From the NCBI GenBank assembly GCA_018064925.1, contig JAGHUH010000033.1:1-57178 (forward strand): a stretch of DNA of 57,178 bases, written 5' to 3'. Below are positions 33,880-43,151 of this stretch, one piece after another. This DNA is from Candidatus Cacconaster stercorequi. Its GTDB lineage: Bacteria > Bacillota > Clostridia > Oscillospirales > Oscillospiraceae. Position 1 is the first letter of the stretch. Each line of letters opens with the position of its first letter. Below the pieces are notes generated by a model. The model did no database searches, had not been told where the DNA came from, and saw only the letters and a program-made list of their open reading frames with translations. A program made the translations under genes and the position numbers.

Positions 33880-34030
33880 CCTGTGTTCTCCCTTCTCGGA
33901 TTGCATACATTTCCCTGTTATTATAATGGACGCAGGCAACGAGCGCAAGGAAAAAGCAGAAAATCCCCCACGCACTGCGCGGCGCATTGCCGCATATACT
34001 GAATATCATACGGTAAATGGAGGACTTTTC

Positions 34031-34552
34031 ATGGCTTCAAACAATTGCTCCGCTGACCGGAGTCAGCATTTCCTTTCCCTGCTGCAGCAATGTCCCACAG
34101 CCGCCGCCTGCCTATCCGGCGGTGAGCAATGTCCGTCTCTGCGCGGCGAGGTAAAATTTTATCAGACCAATTCCGGCGTTCTGGTGGCCGCGCAGGTCTG
34201 CGGTCTGCCTTCGCCATCGGAGAACTGCTGCGGCACACCGTTCTTTGCCCTTCATATCCACGAGGGCAACTCCTGTGACGGTGACTGCGGCGACAGCTTT
34301 TCCGGAGCAAAGGGACACTACAATCCCTGCCGCTGCCAGCATCCCCACCACGCCGGCGATCTGCCGCCTCTGTTGGGCAGCAACGGCTACGCCTTTTCCG
34401 TGTTTCTCACCGATCGCTTTTCCGTGCAGGACATCATTGGCAAAACCGTGATCATCCATCGTGATCCTGATGACTTTACCACGCAGCCTGCCGGCAATGC
34501 CGGAGAAAAAATCGCTTGTGGCGTCATCCGATGCCGCTGCCGTGCCCAATAA
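34031..34552 (+). CDS. Cu/Zn superoxide dismutase-like protein, cysteine-rich
   Basis: 173 residues with GGAGG before ATG. The copper/zinc ligand pattern is intact: HIH (75, 77), H96 in GHYNP, H104-H107 and D110 in HPHHAGDLP, and H143 in VIIHRDPDDF. GNAGEKIACGVI is the usual end motif. Unlike secreted SodC it has no signal peptide, and it holds 14 cysteines, some paired as CC or CxC. It may be a cytoplasmic metal-handling relative rather than a classical dismutase. Confidence 0.85.
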   Translation: MASNNCSADRSQHFLSLLQQCPTAAACLSGGEQCPSLRGEVKFYQTNSGVLVAAQVCGLPSPSENCCGTPFFALHIHEGNSCDGDCGDSFSGAKGHYNPCRCQHPHHAGDLPPLLGSNGYAFSVFLTDRFSVQDIIGKTVIIHRDPDDFTTQPAGNAGEKIACGVIRCRCRAQ

Positions 34553-34561
34553 GCAGAAAAC

Positions 34562-34593
34562 CACTGCCGCAGAGCCAGAAGTCTGCGGCAGTG
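34562..34593 (+). terminator. hairpin after the SOD-like gene
   Basis: CACTGCCGCAGA / TCTGCGGCAGTG, a 12-base stem with an 8-base loop. The tail is only moderately T-rich. Confidence 0.6.
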
Positions 34594-34711
34594 ATTGGAT
34601 TTCTCCATTCGTGTCGGGCATCCATTCTCTCACTTCCTTTTCTGATTGTATTTGTCAATCAACGCGCTAAAGCCAATCCGAGAAGGCTGTAAAAGAATTA
34701 CGAACAACCTC

Positions 34712-34742
34712 TTGACTCTCACGCAGCGTCATGGTTTATAAT
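34712..34742 (+). promoter_or_regulatory. MerR-type promoter/operator with 19-base spacer
   Basis: TTGACT and TATAAT are separated by 19 bases, and TGAC/GTCA half-sites lie symmetrically in the spacer. This long spacer is the hallmark of MerR-activated promoters, so the regulator probably controls itself. Confidence 0.75.
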
Positions 34743-34765
34743 AGGATCACACGGGAGGGATGAAC

Positions 34766-35494
34766 ATGAAAACCGTACACGAGGTCAGCAAGATTTCCGG
34801 TGTAAGTGTGCGCACCTTACACCACTATGACGCCATCGGCCTGTTGAAGCCAACAGCCACCACGCAGGCAGGATATCGCCTGTACGATGATGATTCCCTG
34901 CGGCGCCTGCAAACCATTTTGCTGTTTCGTGAGCTGCAATTCCCGCTGAAGGAGATCAAGCACATCATCGAACATCCGGAATTCGATCAGGCGGAGGCAT
35001 TGCGGCAGCAAATCAAATTGTTGCAGTTACAGCGCGATCAACTGGATCACCTCATCGCTCTGGCCCGTGAACAATTGGTACAAGGAGTGAATACGATGGA
35101 TTTTTCTGCATTCGATAAGAGTGATATGTCTCGCTACGCCAACGAAGTCAAGGAACGCTGGGGCAATACCGCCGCCTATCAGGAAAGTCAGAAACGAAAT
35201 GCCGAAGATCAACATGATGCCACCTCCGGCCTAATGGAAATTTTCGCACGCTTTGGTGAAATTCGTGACACCGATCCTGCTTCCCCCCCGGTGCAGGCGT
35301 TGGTAAAGGAGTTACAGGACTATATTACCGCCTATTACTACACCTGCACCCCGGAAATTCTATGCGGTCTGGGCACCATGTATACGGAAGATGAACGCTT
35401 CCGCAGCAATATTGACAAAGCAGGCGGCAACGGTACCGCGGCATTTGCCGCAAAAGCTATTGCACAGTTCTGCACATTGGAGAAGAAAGCGTAA
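34766..35494 (+). CDS. MerR family regulator with TipAS drug-binding domain
   Basis: 242 residues from the second ATG, 7 bases after GGGAGG. The N-terminal winged helix is TVHEVSKISGVSVRTLHHYD, with a dimerisation coiled coil around 80-110. The C-terminal half (WGNTAAYQESQKR) is a TipAS domain that binds thiopeptide or other peptide antibiotics. Likely activates genes upon drug binding. It has its own MerR-type promoter and a terminator behind it. Confidence 0.92.
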   Translation: MKTVHEVSKISGVSVRTLHHYDAIGLLKPTATTQAGYRLYDDDSLRRLQTILLFRELQFPLKEIKHIIEHPEFDQAEALRQQIKLLQLQRDQLDHLIALAREQLVQGVNTMDFSAFDKSDMSRYANEVKERWGNTAAYQESQKRNAEDQHDATSGLMEIFARFGEIRDTDPASPPVQALVKELQDYITAYYYTCTPEILCGLGTMYTEDERFRSNIDKAGGNGTAAFAAKAIAQFCTLEKKA

Positions 35495-35509
35495 CATATC
35501 ATACAGCAG

Positions 35510-35538
35510 CAACGGGACGGATGGTATCCGCCCCGTTG
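35510..35538 (+). terminator. intrinsic terminator after the MerR gene
   Basis: CAACGGG with inner CGGAT pairs with ATCCG and CCCGTTG, followed by TTTTAT. Confidence 0.75.
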
Positions 35539-35582
35539 TTTTATCATGTGGTCAGTTTTCCGGCACACTCAACTGCATAAAA

Positions 35583-35612
35583 ATAACCGCCGTGCATTTG
35601 CACAGCGGTTAT
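35583..35612 (-). terminator. intrinsic terminator after rplL
   Basis: ATAACCGC, inner GTGCA, then TGCAC and GCGGTTAT, with TTTTT following on the minus strand. It ends the ribosomal operon here, with no rpoB beyond it. Confidence 0.85.
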
Positions 35613-35633
35613 TATGTGTATTATGAAGATAAC

Positions 35634-36005
35634 TTACTTCAGCTCGACCTTGCCGCCGACCTCTTCGATCTTCTTCTTCAGCTCTTCGGCCTCGTCCTTG
35701 CCCAGGGCTTCCTTCAGAGTGGTGGGAGCGCCTTCGACAGCAGCCTTGGCCTCAGCCAGACCCAGACCCATGATCTCACGGACAGCCTTGATGACCTTGA
35801 TCTTGCCAGCAGCATCGAAACCGGTCAGAACGACATCAAACTCGGTCTTCTCTTCAGCAGCGGGAGCAGCACCGCCAGCAGCGGGAGCAGCCATAGCAGC
35901 GGCGGAAACGCCGAACTCTTCTTCCAGAGCGTGAACCAGCTCAGACAGTTCCAGAACAGTCAGGCCCTTGATTTCTTCGATCATAGCAGTAATCTTCTCA
36001 GACAT
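35634..36005 (-). CDS. rplL: 50S ribosomal protein L7/L12
   Basis: 123 residues. An N-terminal dimerisation helix, an alanine/glycine hinge ([17 protein letters not shown]) and the C-terminal factor-binding domain ([11 protein letters not shown]) are all visible. It forms the L10-L12 stalk that recruits translation factors. It follows rplJ by 56 bases. Confidence 0.98.
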   Translation of the reverse strand: MSEKITAMIEEIKGLTVLELSELVHALEEEFGVSAAAMAAPAAGGAAPAAEEKTEFDVVLTGFDAAGKIKVIKAVREIMGLGLAEAKAAVEGAPTTLKEALGKDEAEELKKKIEEVGGKVELK

Positions 36006-36061
36006 TGTAATAGCCTCCTAATTGTAAGATTGTTTTTTATTAAGTGATAGTTTGCAGCTGA

Positions 36062-36589
36062 TTATTCAGCAGCAGCTTCTTCCTCGGCAGGAGCGCCGTT
36101 CTTCTCGGCGATCTGCTTCAGGACGCAAGCCAGACCGGAAATGGGAGCCAGCATGGTACCCAGAACCTGAGCCTGCAGCACGGGCAGTGCGGGAATGGCA
36201 GCCAGAGCATTCACGGTATCCATGGAAATAACCTTACCATCCATGAAACCGCCCTTGATCTCGAACTTGCCATTGAGCTTCTTTGCGTAGTCAGCAATCA
36301 CGCGAGCGGGAGCCACGGGATCGTCAGCGCAGATAGCCAGAGAAGTGGTACCGTTGAGCTGATCGTCCAGTTCGTTCAGGCCGCAGTTGTTGAATGCAAA
36401 GCGCAGCAGGGTGTTCTTGATGACGGAATACTCGATGTTGTTGTTGCGGCACTCAGCGCGCAGAGCGGTGTCCTCTGCCACGGTGATGCCCTTGTAGTCA
36501 ACGATCAGGCCAGCAGCTGCGTTCTGCAGCTTTTCGGTCAGAGCCGCCACGATTGCCTGCTTTTCAGACAGAACTTTTGCGTTGGGCAT
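36062..36589 (-). CDS. rplJ: 50S ribosomal protein L10
   Basis: 175 residues, typical length. N-terminal KVLSEKQAIVAALTEKL; C-terminal helix for L12 binding. L10 with L12 binds the upstream leader RNA to repress synthesis. AGGTG precedes the ATG, and a clear L10 leader is upstream. Confidence 0.97.
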   Translation of the reverse strand: MPNAKVLSEKQAIVAALTEKLQNAAAGLIVDYKGITVAEDTALRAECRNNNIEYSVIKNTLLRFAFNNCGLNELDDQLNGTTSLAICADDPVAPARVIADYAKKLNGKFEIKGGFMDGKVISMDTVNALAAIPALPVLQAQVLGTMLAPISGLACVLKQIAEKNGAPAEEEAAAE

Positions 36590-36770
36590 TCTTTGTTTTC
36601 ACCTCCATGAGATTTTGCGATACGCATCCGCGTATCAAGGGGAAGGTGCGTTCAAAAATGGAAACTGTCCTCATGCCAAAAGACATGAGGACAGTAAAAA
36701 GCAATGTAAATTGCCATCCTCGGCAGGATTTACGGCCTTGCGGCCACCTGCTGTCTTTGGAACGCATCTG
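36590..36770 (-). promoter_or_regulatory. L10 leader (ribosomal protein autoregulatory RNA)
   Basis: On the minus strand the core reads GACAGCAGGTGGCC then GGCCGTAAATCCTGCC (about 36750-36717), the known L10 leader signature. A downstream hairpin ACTGTCCTCATG / CATGAGGACAGT (36695-36664) followed by TTCCATTTTTG is the attenuator. Confidence 0.88.
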
Positions 36771-36772
36771 AT

Positions 36773-36801
36773 ATTATATCGAAAGTCTAACTAATTGTCA
36801 A
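36773..36801 (-). promoter_or_regulatory. consensus promoter of rplJ-rplL
   Basis: On the minus strand TTGACA (36801-36796), 17 bases and TATAAT (36778-36773), directly before the L10 leader. Confidence 0.88.
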
Positions 36802-36836
36802 TACTTCTGATATACAAATGAGCACTTTTTTCAGCC

Positions 36837-37529
36837 TTACAGCTGCTTCTGGGCGTTCATCTTGACGCCGGGGCCCATGGTGGCAGCAGCCACGCAGGAC
36901 TTGATATACTGGCCCTTTGCTGCGGCGGGCTTGGCCTTGATGATGGCACCGATGAGAGCGGTATAGTTCTCATACAGCTTGTCAGCACCGAAGGAAACCT
37001 TGCCGATGGGGCAGTGGATGATATTGGTCTTGTCCAGACGATACTCGACCTTACCAGCCTTAGCTTCCTTCACAGCCTTGGCTGCGTCGGGAGTGACGGT
37101 GCCGGACTTGGGAGAAGGCATCAGACCCTTGGGGCCCAGCAGCTTACCCAGACGACCGACGGTACCCATCATGTCGGGAGTAGCGACGACGACATCGAAA
37201 TCAAACCAGTTTTCCTTCTGGATCTTTTCCACCAGATCCATATCGCCCACATAGTCAGCGCCGGCAGCGCGGGCAGCCTCGGCCTTGTCGCCCTTGGCGA
37301 ACACCAGAACGCGAACGCTCTTGCCGGTGCCGTTGGGCAGAACGATGGCGCCACGAACCTGCTGGTCAGCATGACGGGAGTCAACACCCAGCTTGACATG
37401 CAGCTCGACGGTCTCATCGAACTTGGCGGATGCGGTCTTGCAGATCAGCTCCAGACCCTCCTTGGGGTCATACAGCATGGCCTTGTCGATCTGCTTGGCA
37501 CTTTCCTGATACTTCTTACCTCTAAACAT
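36837..37529 (-). CDS. rplA: 50S ribosomal protein L1
   Basis: 230 residues, normal size, with the conserved [20 protein letters not shown] and [11 protein letters not shown] segments. It forms the L1 stalk and is translated 12 bases after rplK ends. Confidence 0.98.
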   Translation of the reverse strand: MFRGKKYQESAKQIDKAMLYDPKEGLELICKTASAKFDETVELHVKLGVDSRHADQQVRGAIVLPNGTGKSVRVLVFAKGDKAEAARAAGADYVGDMDLVEKIQKENWFDFDVVVATPDMMGTVGRLGKLLGPKGLMPSPKSGTVTPDAAKAVKEAKAGKVEYRLDKTNIIHCPIGKVSFGADKLYENYTALIGAIIKAKPAAAKGQYIKSCVAAATMGPGVKMNAQKQL

Positions 37530-37541
37530 CGTAACCCCTCC

Positions 37542-37967
37542 TTATTCGCCGACGACAACGCCCATGGAGCGTGCGGTACCTGCGATCATGCTCATAGCAG
37601 CTTCCAGAGATGCAGCGTTCAGATCACGCATCTTCATCTCAGCAATCTTCTGAACGGAGGCCTTGGAGATGGTAGCGACCTTTTCCTTGTTGGGAACGCC
37701 GGAACCGGACTCAATGTTGCACTCCTTCTTGATCAGAACAGCTGCAGGGGGAGTCTTGGTGATAAAGGAGAAAGAACGGTCAGCATAGACGGTGATCACC
37801 ACGGGGATGATCAAGCCCATGTCGTTCTTGGTACGCTCATTAAACTCTTTGGTGAATGCGGAAATGTTAATACCGTGCTGACCCAGAGCGGGGCCAACGG
37901 GGGGTGCGGGGGTTGCTTTACCTGCAGGAATCTGCAGCTTGACATAACCAACAACTTTCTGTGCCAT
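37542..37967 (-). CDS. rplK: 50S ribosomal protein L11
   Basis: 141 residues from the ATG at 37967 (AGGAGGTGCC upstream). Proline-rich N-terminal domain [20 protein letters not shown] and RNA-binding C-terminal domain. L11 is part of the GTPase-associated centre. Confidence 0.98.
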   Translation of the reverse strand: MAQKVVGYVKLQIPAGKATPAPPVGPALGQHGINISAFTKEFNERTKNDMGLIIPVVITVYADRSFSFITKTPPAAVLIKKECNIESGSGVPNKEKVATISKASVQKIAEMKMRDLNAASLEAAMSMIAGTARSMGVVVGE

Positions 37968-38107
37968 GATAGGCACCTCCTTCATAAAAATGTGGTAGCG
38001 GCAAACGCCATAATGTTAGCCGCTTTTGGCGAGATGGCATTCCATCTCTCCCACTTGACCCGAAGTGGTATTGCTTCGGGGGCGTGCTGCGCAGATACTG
38101 CTGCGCG

Positions 38108-38632
38108 TCAGGACAGAACTTCCACCTGATCGAGCTCCAGCTCGACGGGGGTTTCTCTGCCGAACATGGAGACCACCACGCGAACCTTGTTCTTGTCCGC
38201 TTCGATCTCCTCCACCGTGCCTGTAAAGCTGGCCAGCGGGCCGTCCGTAATGGTCACGGTATCGCCCACATTGTACAGCACCACGATCTCGCGGCGCTCC
38301 ACGCCCAGCGCGGCAACCTCGTCCTCCGTCAGGGGGATAGCCTTGTTGGCGGAGCCGACAAAACCGGTGACGCCGCGGATGTTGCGAATCAGATGCCAGG
38401 TATCATCGGTCAGGATCATCTTGATGAGGACATAACCGGGAAATACCTTGCGCTCCACTTCCTTCATGGTACCGTTCTCGGTTACTTCCGTCACGGTTTC
38501 CAAAGGAATTTCCATCTTGAGGACCATGTCCTCCAGGCCACGGTTGGCTACAGACTTTTCAATAGCGGCCTTGACCGCATTTTCGTAGCCGGAATAGGTA
38601 TGGATCACATACCACTTTGCGTTTTCAGCCAT
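38108..38632 (-). CDS. nusG: transcription termination/antitermination protein NusG
   Basis: 174 residues. The NGN domain (WYVIHTYSGYENAVKAAIE) is followed by a KOW domain (VGDTVTITDGPLASFTGTVEEI). NusG binds RNA polymerase and affects pausing. It follows secE by 11 bases, as expected. Confidence 0.97.
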   Translation of the reverse strand: MAENAKWYVIHTYSGYENAVKAAIEKSVANRGLEDMVLKMEIPLETVTEVTENGTMKEVERKVFPGYVLIKMILTDDTWHLIRNIRGVTGFVGSANKAIPLTEDEVAALGVERREIVVLYNVGDTVTITDGPLASFTGTVEEIEADKNKVRVVVSMFGRETPVELELDQVEVLS

Positions 38633-38643
38633 TTTGCACCCTC

Positions 38644-38859
38644 TTAGCCCGCAAACAGGCTGATCAGGGTCTTGACAGCCAACACCGCCACTGCATCAAA
38701 GATCCAGATGCAGGCGCCAACGCCCAGAGAACATGCCAGCACCGTGCCGGTGTTCTTCATGGTGGTCTTGCCGTCAGGCCAAACGACTTTCTTGAGCTCG
38801 CTTCTCATTTCGCGGAACCACTTGCCGCGATCTTTGCTGACCTTTTTAGCTTCTGCCAT
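38644..38859 (-). CDS. secE: preprotein translocase subunit SecE
   Basis: 71 residues. An amphipathic cytoplasmic part (GKWFREMRSELKKVVWPDGKT) is followed by a single C-terminal transmembrane helix. SecE stabilises SecY. It lies between rpmG and nusG. Confidence 0.95.
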   Translation of the reverse strand: MAEAKKVSKDRGKWFREMRSELKKVVWPDGKTTMKNTGTVLACSLGVGACIWIFDAVAVLAVKTLISLFAG

Positions 38860-38877
38860 AGATTCCTATCCCTCCAA

Positions 38878-39027
38878 TTACTTGGTTTCGGTGTGGACCG
38901 TATGCTTTCTGCAGAAGGGGCAATACTTGTTCATGGTAAGCTTGTCCGGGGTATTCTTCTTGTTCTTCATCGTGTTGTAGTTTCTCTGCTTGCACTCATT
39001 GCAGCGAAGAGTAATTTTCACGCGCAT
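38878..39027 (-). CDS. rpmG: 50S ribosomal protein L33 (zinc-binding type)
   Basis: 49 residues from the ATG at 39027, preceded by AGGAGGTGCC. Both zinc pairs are intact (CNEC near residue 9 and CPFC near residue 36), so it is the C+ form. First gene of the secE-nusG operon. Confidence 0.95.
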   Translation of the reverse strand: MRVKITLRCNECKQRNYNTMKNKKNTPDKLTMNKYCPFCRKHTVHTETK

Positions 39028-39257
39028 CTTTAACGGCACCTCCTTATTAGAATTGGTATTCCTCTGGCAAAGCCGGGAATACCGACTGCCTCCCTGTTGC
39101 CATTGTGCCCATCTTTTCTGCCCGTTCGAAGCGAAAAAACGCGCAAAAAGAAAGCACCTACTCACAGGTAAGGTTCACTATACCACACTTTCCCTGTCCG
39201 GTCAACAACTTTTTGCGAAAAAAGTTCGGATTTAGGATGCATTTTTCCCTGTTTTTG

Positions 39258-39286
39258 TTGCCTCGTGGAATAAAATCGTGTATGAT
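39258..39286 (+). promoter_or_regulatory. promoter of ruvX
   Basis: TTGCCT and TATGAT with a 17-base spacer, 35 bases before the ruvX start. Confidence 0.6.
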
Positions 39287-39320
39287 GGAGAAAATCCAAT
39301 TTCAAAACGAGGTATCCCCT

Positions 39321-39746
39321 ATGAAGATCATGGCAATCGACTATGGCGACGCCCATACCGGCATCGCCATTTCCGACTATACCGGCACGCTGGCCGGGTA
39401 CTCCACCGTCATCAACTCCCGCAAGCAGGAGGTGGTGGTACAGGAGATCCGGCGGATCATCGCCGAGCACGGCGTAACCGAGCTGGTGCTGGGTTATCCC
39501 AAGAACATGGACGGCACGCTGGGTCCCCGCGCCGAAAAATGCGAGGCGCTGTCCCATGTGCTGGAGGATGTCACCGGCCTTTCCGTAACACTTTGGGACG
39601 AACGGCGCAGTACCGTGGAGGCGCACGCCATTCTATTTAATAATGGAAAGAACGGCCGCCAGCGCAAGAAAGTGGTGGACGCCGTGGCCGCCAGCCTGAT
39701 GCTGGAGGGATACTTAACACGGAAAAAGCTGGAGGAAAAGCGATGA
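39321..39746 (+). CDS. ruvX: Holliday junction resolvase-like RuvX (YqgF)
   Basis: 141 residues from ATG at 39321, which has GAGGT upstream; earlier in-frame starts lack homology. RNase H-like fold: AIDYGDAHTGIA near the start and LWDERRSTVEA with the catalytic Asp/Glu. Probably acts on rRNA ends or recombination junctions. Overlaps the next gene by ATGA. Confidence 0.95.
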   Translation: MKIMAIDYGDAHTGIAISDYTGTLAGYSTVINSRKQEVVVQEIRRIIAEHGVTELVLGYPKNMDGTLGPRAEKCEALSHVLEDVTGLSVTLWDERRSTVEAHAILFNNGKNGRQRKKVVDAVAASLMLEGYLTRKKLEEKR

Positions 39747-40936
39747 AAGTATGCATCATCGGCGGTGGTGCCAGCGGTATGGCCGCGGCATTATCCGCCG
39801 CGGAAAGCGGACATCATGTTCTGCTCTTGGAGCGGCAGGCACGGGTGGGGCGCAAACTGCTCTCTACCGGCAACGGCCGGTGCAATCTCACCAATCTCCA
39901 CGCTTCTCCCGCCCATTATCACGGCCGTCAGCCGGAATTCTGCCGCAGCGCACTGGAGCGTTTTCCCGTGCGCGATACGCTGGCATTCTTTGCCTCGCTT
40001 GGTCTTGTTACTACAGCTGAGGACAGCGGACGGGTATATCCATACAGCAACATGGCCGGCAGCGTGCTGGATGTGCTGCGCTTTGCGCTGGAGCAGCCCA
40101 ATATTGACCTGCGCACAGCGCAGGTGGTCACCTCCGTCAAGCGCCGGGCAGACGGCTTCACCATCCGCACGGAGAGCGACACCTTTACCGCCGATCGCGT
40201 CATTCTGGCTGCAGGCGGCTGCGCAGGCAGCAAACTGGGCGGCGTGATGGACGGCTATCAGATCGCCAAATCTCTGGGACACCATCGCACGGCGCTCTAC
40301 CCCTCCCTGGTACAGATCAAAACCGACTCTCCCTATCCCCGTTCCCTCAAGGGCATCAAGGCCGATGCACAGATCCGAGTAATGCGGGGCGACACGGTGC
40401 TGGCGGAAAATCAGGGTGAAGTGCTGTTTACCGAATACGGTATCAGCGGCCCCGCCGTGTTTGAAATCTCCCGGGCGGTGTCTACCGGTGGCGACGGACT
40501 GCGGCTGGTGCTGGATTTCTGGTCTGACGCATCGGATACCATGGCATGGCTGCGCCAACGGCAGGCGGCGTCCGGAAACCGTGCAGGCGGTACGCTCCTC
40601 ACCGGAATCGTACATACCCGTCTGGGGCAGATGCTGTGCAAATCCGCCGGCATCACCAATCAGCCGGCCAATACGCTGACCGATGCGCATCTGAACGCCA
40701 TCTGGCTGGCGCTGCGGAGCTTCACCCTGCCGGTGCTCGGCGTGTGCGGTTTCGATCAGGCACAGGTCACGGCAGGCGGTCTGCGCACGGATGAGTTTGA
40801 TCCGGACACGCTGCAAAGCCGCATCATGCCGGGCTTTTATGCCTGCGGCGAGGTGCTGGATATTGACGGTGACTGCGGCGGCTTTAATCTGCAGTGGGCC
40901 TGGTCCAGCGGACGATTGGCAGGGAAATTAAACTGA
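39743..40936 (+). CDS. NAD(P)/FAD-dependent oxidoreductase (HI0933/BaiN-like)
   Basis: 397 residues. The FAD-binding GGGASGMAAALSAA lies at the N-terminus, with GRKLLSTGNGRCNLTN following, and GGFNLQWAWSSGRLAG is the family C-terminal signature. The reaction is not known for most members; BaiN in some gut clostridia reduces bile acid intermediates, but this gene is not in a bai cluster. Coupled to ruvX. Confidence 0.88.
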   Translation: MKVCIIGGGASGMAAALSAAESGHHVLLLERQARVGRKLLSTGNGRCNLTNLHASPAHYHGRQPEFCRSALERFPVRDTLAFFASLGLVTTAEDSGRVYPYSNMAGSVLDVLRFALEQPNIDLRTAQVVTSVKRRADGFTIRTESDTFTADRVILAAGGCAGSKLGGVMDGYQIAKSLGHHRTALYPSLVQIKTDSPYPRSLKGIKADAQIRVMRGDTVLAENQGEVLFTEYGISGPAVFEISRAVSTGGDGLRLVLDFWSDASDTMAWLRQRQAASGNRAGGTLLTGIVHTRLGQMLCKSAGITNQPANTLTDAHLNAIWLALRSFTLPVLGVCGFDQAQVTAGGLRTDEFDPDTLQSRIMPGFYACGEVLDIDGDCGGFNLQWAWSSGRLAGKLN

Positions 40937-40966
40937 AAAAACAGGTGGCAAAGCCACCTGTTTTTT
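40936..40966. terminator. bidirectional terminator
   Basis: AAAAAACAGGTGGC / GCCACCTGTTTTTT with a 3-base loop, serving the flavoprotein gene and the DUF421 gene. Confidence 0.9.
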
Positions 40967-41675
40967 ATTTGTCTGTCAGATCCCGCGCTTCTTTTTTCGT
41001 CTGCATAGGATACAGGGAAAGCTGACTCACTCCGTCCCACAGTGCCAGAAATATCGCAGAGGCGTTGTGATACCCCTTCTCCTGCAGCTGCCGCTCCAGC
41101 CACACACGGTCACGCCCCACCTTTTTTAGATTCCCCGGCATCACTTGCCCGTCCAGAATGACGGGTGTCTGCAGCAGCTCCTGATTGGGCTGGATGGAAA
41201 AATCCGCCGGAGTCGCCGGGCGCTGCATGGCGGCAGGCAGGAAGGTCACGGTACCGTTGTGCTCCAACAGCGCCGTCTGGATCTGGTTTAAATCAAAGTA
41301 GCCACCGATGCGGCAATACATCAGGAATTCGCTGAGATCCATTTTGGCGCGCTTCAGATTCTCCCGGTAGATAACGCCGCCGTCCATTAAGATCAGCGGC
41401 TTCCCCGTCAGCAGACGCCGCGCCGTCAATGACTTGTCGGTGGCCAGCGAAATCAGCACCGCCAGCAGCGCATACACTACCATGGCTGCCGCCGGATGCC
41501 ATGGTGTTTCCAACTCCGTTGCCATCTCTGCAGCGATGGAACCGATGGTAATGCCCACGATATAATCAAACATATTCATCTGGGATACCTGCTTGTTTCC
41601 CATGAGCTTCGTCAGCAAAAACAGCACCGCCAGCGAGACGAACGCCGTCGTGACCACCTGCAAAATATCCGGCAT
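40965..41675 (-). CDS. DUF421 (YetF-type) membrane protein
   Basis: 236 residues from ATG at 41675. Three N-terminal transmembrane helices (including FVSLAVLFLLTKLMGNKQVSQM) are followed by a DUF421 soluble domain (QNQELLQTPVILDGQ-like region). Homologues in Bacillus are linked to spore membrane proteins and stress, but the function is not firmly known. Confidence 0.85.
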   Translation of the reverse strand: MPDILQVVTTAFVSLAVLFLLTKLMGNKQVSQMNMFDYIVGITIGSIAAEMATELETPWHPAAAMVVYALLAVLISLATDKSLTARRLLTGKPLILMDGGVIYRENLKRAKMDLSEFLMYCRIGGYFDLNQIQTALLEHNGTVTFLPAAMQRPATPADFSIQPNQELLQTPVILDGQVMPGNLKKVGRDRVWLERQLQEKGYHNASAIFLALWDGVSQLSLYPMQTKKEARDLTDK

Positions 41676-41731
41676 AAAAAAACAGCCTCCTTGCAACATA
41701 CTTTTCACAGTATGCCCAGGGAGACCGTTTA

Positions 41732-43006
41732 TTATCGGGTATGGACCTTAATGAATTCCGCGCGGAGCTTGGAATACATGATCGTTTGGCTGCTGTACAG
41801 GCCGCTGTAGCCGGAGATCAGATAGCTGACAGCACAGGCCATGGCGAAATACAGCATATCTCCCGAGCCAAACAACTCCACGCTGAGGATCACCGAAGCG
41901 ATAGGGCAGTTCACCGCACCGCAGAACACCGCGATCAAGCCGATGGCTGCGCTGAATCCGGTGGGCAATCCCAAAAACGCACCTGCCACACAGCCGAATG
42001 TGGCGCCGATAAAGAAAGAGGGCACCACCTCACCGCCCTTAAACCCGCAGCCAATGGTAACGGCGGTAAAGACAATCTTCAGCAGCCACGCCCATGAATC
42101 CGCCTGACCGGCCACCGCCCGCTCAATGATGTCCATGCCGGCCCCGTTATAATCTGTGGTGCCCACCAGCAGCGTCAGACCGATGACGACCGCGCCGCCT
42201 AATACCGCACGCAGATAAGCATTTTTTACCCAACGGCTCACGGAACGCTCCAGCCATTGCATCCCGCGGCAGAAAAACAGACTGACTATCGCGCACAGGA
42301 TGGCCAGAATGACCACCAGCAGCATCGTCCACGCGTCCAGCGTGGGCATCGCCACCGCAAAGCGGGTGGGTTCCACCCCCATGACTCGGGAAATCAGATA
42401 TCCTGTCATGGCGGCCGTGATGCAGGGAATCAGTCCCGCATAATACAACACGCCTACACTGATAACCTCCAGCGCAAAAATCGTAGCCGTCAGTGGTGTG
42501 CCGAACAGCGCCGAGAACACAGCACTCATGCCGCACAATGTTGCCAACGGAAGATCCTTTTCATCCAGGCCAATGACTCTTCCCGTTTTATAGCCAATAC
42601 CGCCGCCGATCTGCAGCGCCGCGCCCTCGCGGCCAGCACTGCCGCCGAACAGGTGCGTGATCACCGTGGCTATAAAAATCATCGGCACCAGCACGATGGG
42701 CACCTCGGAGCCGAATTGCACTGACTCGATGATGGCATTGGTACCTTTCCCCTCCACCTTGCTGGTTTTATAGAGCCATACGATCACCAAACCACCCAAC
42801 GGCAGCAGGTACAAAATCCACGGATGCCCCGTGCGGAAGATCGTTGCCTGATTGACGCCGATATGGAACGCACCGCCTACCGCACCGCCCACCAGGCCGA
42901 TAGTGCCGCCAATGGTCATCCATTTCAGCATTACAATAAAATACTGGCTGATATGCAGAAGACGCGCCTTCACGCGTTTTAAAATCTCATCTTTTTTTAA
43001 TTTCAC
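41732..43006 (-). CDS. ClC family chloride channel/antiporter
   Basis: 424 residues with about ten to twelve hydrophobic helices. Family motifs include SAGREGAALQIGGG with the gating glutamate and GGEVVPSFFIGATFG. It moves chloride or another halide; fluoride-specific members also exist, and the ion cannot be decided from sequence here. The upstream region shows no fluoride riboswitch signature. Confidence 0.88.
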   Translation of the reverse strand: MKLKKDEILKRVKARLLHISQYFIVMLKWMTIGGTIGLVGGAVGGAFHIGVNQATIFRTGHPWILYLLPLGGLVIVWLYKTSKVEGKGTNAIIESVQFGSEVPIVLVPMIFIATVITHLFGGSAGREGAALQIGGGIGYKTGRVIGLDEKDLPLATLCGMSAVFSALFGTPLTATIFALEVISVGVLYYAGLIPCITAAMTGYLISRVMGVEPTRFAVAMPTLDAWTMLLVVILAILCAIVSLFFCRGMQWLERSVSRWVKNAYLRAVLGGAVVIGLTLLVGTTDYNGAGMDIIERAVAGQADSWAWLLKIVFTAVTIGCGFKGGEVVPSFFIGATFGCVAGAFLGLPTGFSAAIGLIAVFCGAVNCPIASVILSVELFGSGDMLYFAMACAVSYLISGYSGLYSSQTIMYSKLRAEFIKVHTR

Positions 43007-43151
43007 GCTATCACCTGCTTTTTTCCTGTCATTTTTGTTATATCATGTTCTTTTTTTTCTGTCAATTCCGAGGAATTTTTCCCCACTTATTTCGTGTGCA
43101 GAAATTTTTTCAGTATGCCATACTTTTTTTCATTCTTTTTTGTTTTTATGG

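Noticed and set aside
43007-43150. Fluoride riboswitch before the ClC gene
   Set aside because: The region is T-rich and lacks the GGCGATGG core of that riboswitch.
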